DNA of 5,510 nt from an uncultured Pseudoflavonifractor sp. (lineage in GTDB: Bacteria; Bacillota; Clostridia; Oscillospirales; Oscillospiraceae): assembly GCA_904419835.1 (NCBI GenBank), contig CAJFTA010000084.1:10192-15701 (forward strand), given 5' to 3'. Below the pieces are notes generated by a model. That model ran no database searches, had not been told where the DNA came from, and worked only from the letters and a program-made list of their open reading frames with translations. Below are positions 5,138-5,510 of the stretch, in pieces. The translations under genes were made by a program, and so were the position numbers. The number at the start of each line of letters is the position of its first letter. Within the stretch, counting starts at the first letter, position 1.

Positions 5138-5170
5138 GCCCTGCCTGGCGGGGCTCAGCGCTTGCGCCGC

Positions 5171-5255
5171 CAAGGCCTTGCGCGGAGCGCAAGGCCTTGA
5201 TGCCGGGGCAATTCACTTGCCCCGGCAGATGTTTGGGGTCCGGGGGTCCCCCCGG
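5171..5255. repeat. Array of three hairpins
   Basis: Hairpin 1 has a 13-bp stem (CAAGGCCTTGCGC, 5171-5183, with 5187-5199) and a GGA loop. Hairpin 2 has an 11-bp stem (TGCCGGGGCAA, 5201-5211, with 5217-5227) and a 5-nt loop. Hairpin 3 is CCGGGG (5240-5245) with CCCCGG (5250-5255). They fill most of the DNA between the inverted and direct copies of the pta end. Confidence 0.75.
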
Positions 5256-5274
5256 GCTCCGCCCGTGGGGCCTG

Positions 5275-5309
5275 CTCCATGGCCATCATCACCGCCGCCC
5301 TCTCCTGAG
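5275..5309. repeat. Direct repeat of the pta 3' end, copy 2 (ghost)
   Basis: Identical to 5037-5071, so it carries a stray copy of the last 11 codons of pta and its stop. It is not attached to a coding region and is followed by a second terminator-like hairpin. Confidence 0.93.
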
Positions 5310-5331
5310 CGCGGGAAACGCACCGGAATCA

Positions 5332-5363
5332 AAATGCCGGGCCCTGTGAGGGGCCCGGCATTT
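5332..5363. terminator. Second terminator-like hairpin downstream of pta
   Basis: AAATGCCGGGCCC (5332-5344) pairs with GGGCCCGGCATTT (5351-5363), a 13-bp perfect stem with flanking A and T runs, so it could work in either direction. It lies 22 bp past the ghost pta stop, so it may be the original pta terminator or that of a gene beyond the window. Confidence 0.6.
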
Positions 5364-5364
5364 C

Positions 5365-5510
5365 AGGCTGTCGAAAAAGTCCAAGGACTTTTTCGACAGC
5401 CTTCAAAAATACCGTTACTTTCGCGCCGCACAGCGGCGCAAAAGTCCTCGCTCCGCTCGCCGCAAGCCTTGCGCGGCAAGGCATTGCGGGGCATTCGATT
5501 CCACGCGAGG
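5365..5510. repeat. Left-hand part of a MITE-like repeat with an 18-bp palindrome
   Basis: It opens with an 18-bp perfect inverted repeat (5365-5382 with 5385-5402) starting AGGCTGTCGAAAAAG. A 13-bp hairpin with one mismatch follows (5417-5429 with 5433-5445), then CTCGCTCCGCT (5447-5457, shared with the repeat upstream of lepA), a GCCTTGC/GCAAGGC hairpin (5466-5482) and the 22 bp shared with the window start. No transposase is visible; if mobile, it is non-autonomous. Confidence 0.5.

Larger units (their letters stand above)
5116..5510. other. Gene-free, hairpin-rich repeat region after pta
   Basis: No credible coding region is present. In order it holds the inverted pta fragment (5119-5137), a run of hairpins (5171-5255), the duplicated pta end (5275-5309), a second terminator-like hairpin (5332-5363), and the left part of a MITE-like repeat (5365-5510). 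Frames that are open here lack ribosome binding sites and consist of repeat sequence. Confidence 0.7.

Noticed and set aside
5116..5349. Plus-strand open frame of 77 codons after pta
   Set aside because: It begins at the terminator tail and consists of the inverted pta fragment, hairpins and the ghost pta end.
1..5510. CRISPR array, tRNA or rRNA genes
   Set aside because: There is no regularly spaced repeat set and no tRNA cloverleaf or rRNA-like sequence; all repeats found are pairs or hairpins.
1..5510. Complete small circular plasmid or phage, because both ends match
   Set aside because: Housekeeping lepA and pta, the absence of replication or mobilisation genes, and ends lying in a repeat make a chromosomal fragment more likely.

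Overview
The window reads as chromosomal DNA from a high-G+C member of the Firmicutes, most likely an Oscillospiraceae-type gut clostridium of the Flavonifractor/Lawsonibacter/Dysosmobacter kind. The assignment is inference. It rests on the Bacillus/Clostridium-like LepA and Pta sequences, strong GGAGG/GAGGTG ribosome binding sites, A+T-rich sigma-A-like promoters between G+C-rich genes, and many hairpin-rich intergenic repeats.

Layout, left to right. Positions 1-96 hold the right part of a repeat element. A 70-residue hypothetical protein (129-341, minus) and a 53-residue ribbon-helix-helix (RHH) protein (431-592, plus) diverge from a short A+T-rich region that contains promoter-like hexamers and a 7-bp inverted repeat resembling an operator. 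A strong terminator closes the RHH gene. Positions 641-1124 contain no convincing gene but have several hairpins and repeat-family pieces. Then come lepA (1177-2985, minus; elongation factor 4, complete and canonical) and, upstream on the same strand, an XRE-type helix-turn-helix regulator (3200-3904, minus). A 190-bp divergent region with good promoters on both strands separates the regulator from pta (4117-5070, plus), a phosphate acetyltransferase family protein. Beyond the pta terminator, 5116-5510 is hairpin-rich repeat DNA without a gene.

Gene roles. LepA is a housekeeping translation GTPase and Pta belongs to acetate/acetyl-CoA metabolism. The XRE regulator shares its divergent promoter region with pta and may control itself, pta or both, but the sequence does not show which. 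The RHH protein probably autoregulates.

The most unusual content is structural. The start of lepA (ribosome binding site plus first codons) and the 3' end of pta are each present twice, as a 49-bp and a 35-bp direct repeat flanking repeat-type DNA. In both places an inverted copy of neighbouring sequence lies between the two direct copies. The window also starts and ends with the same 22 bp, inside what look like two copies of one MITE-like element. Finally, the Pta protein lacks nine residues of a very conserved family segment and has Glu where the family has a catalytic Asp.
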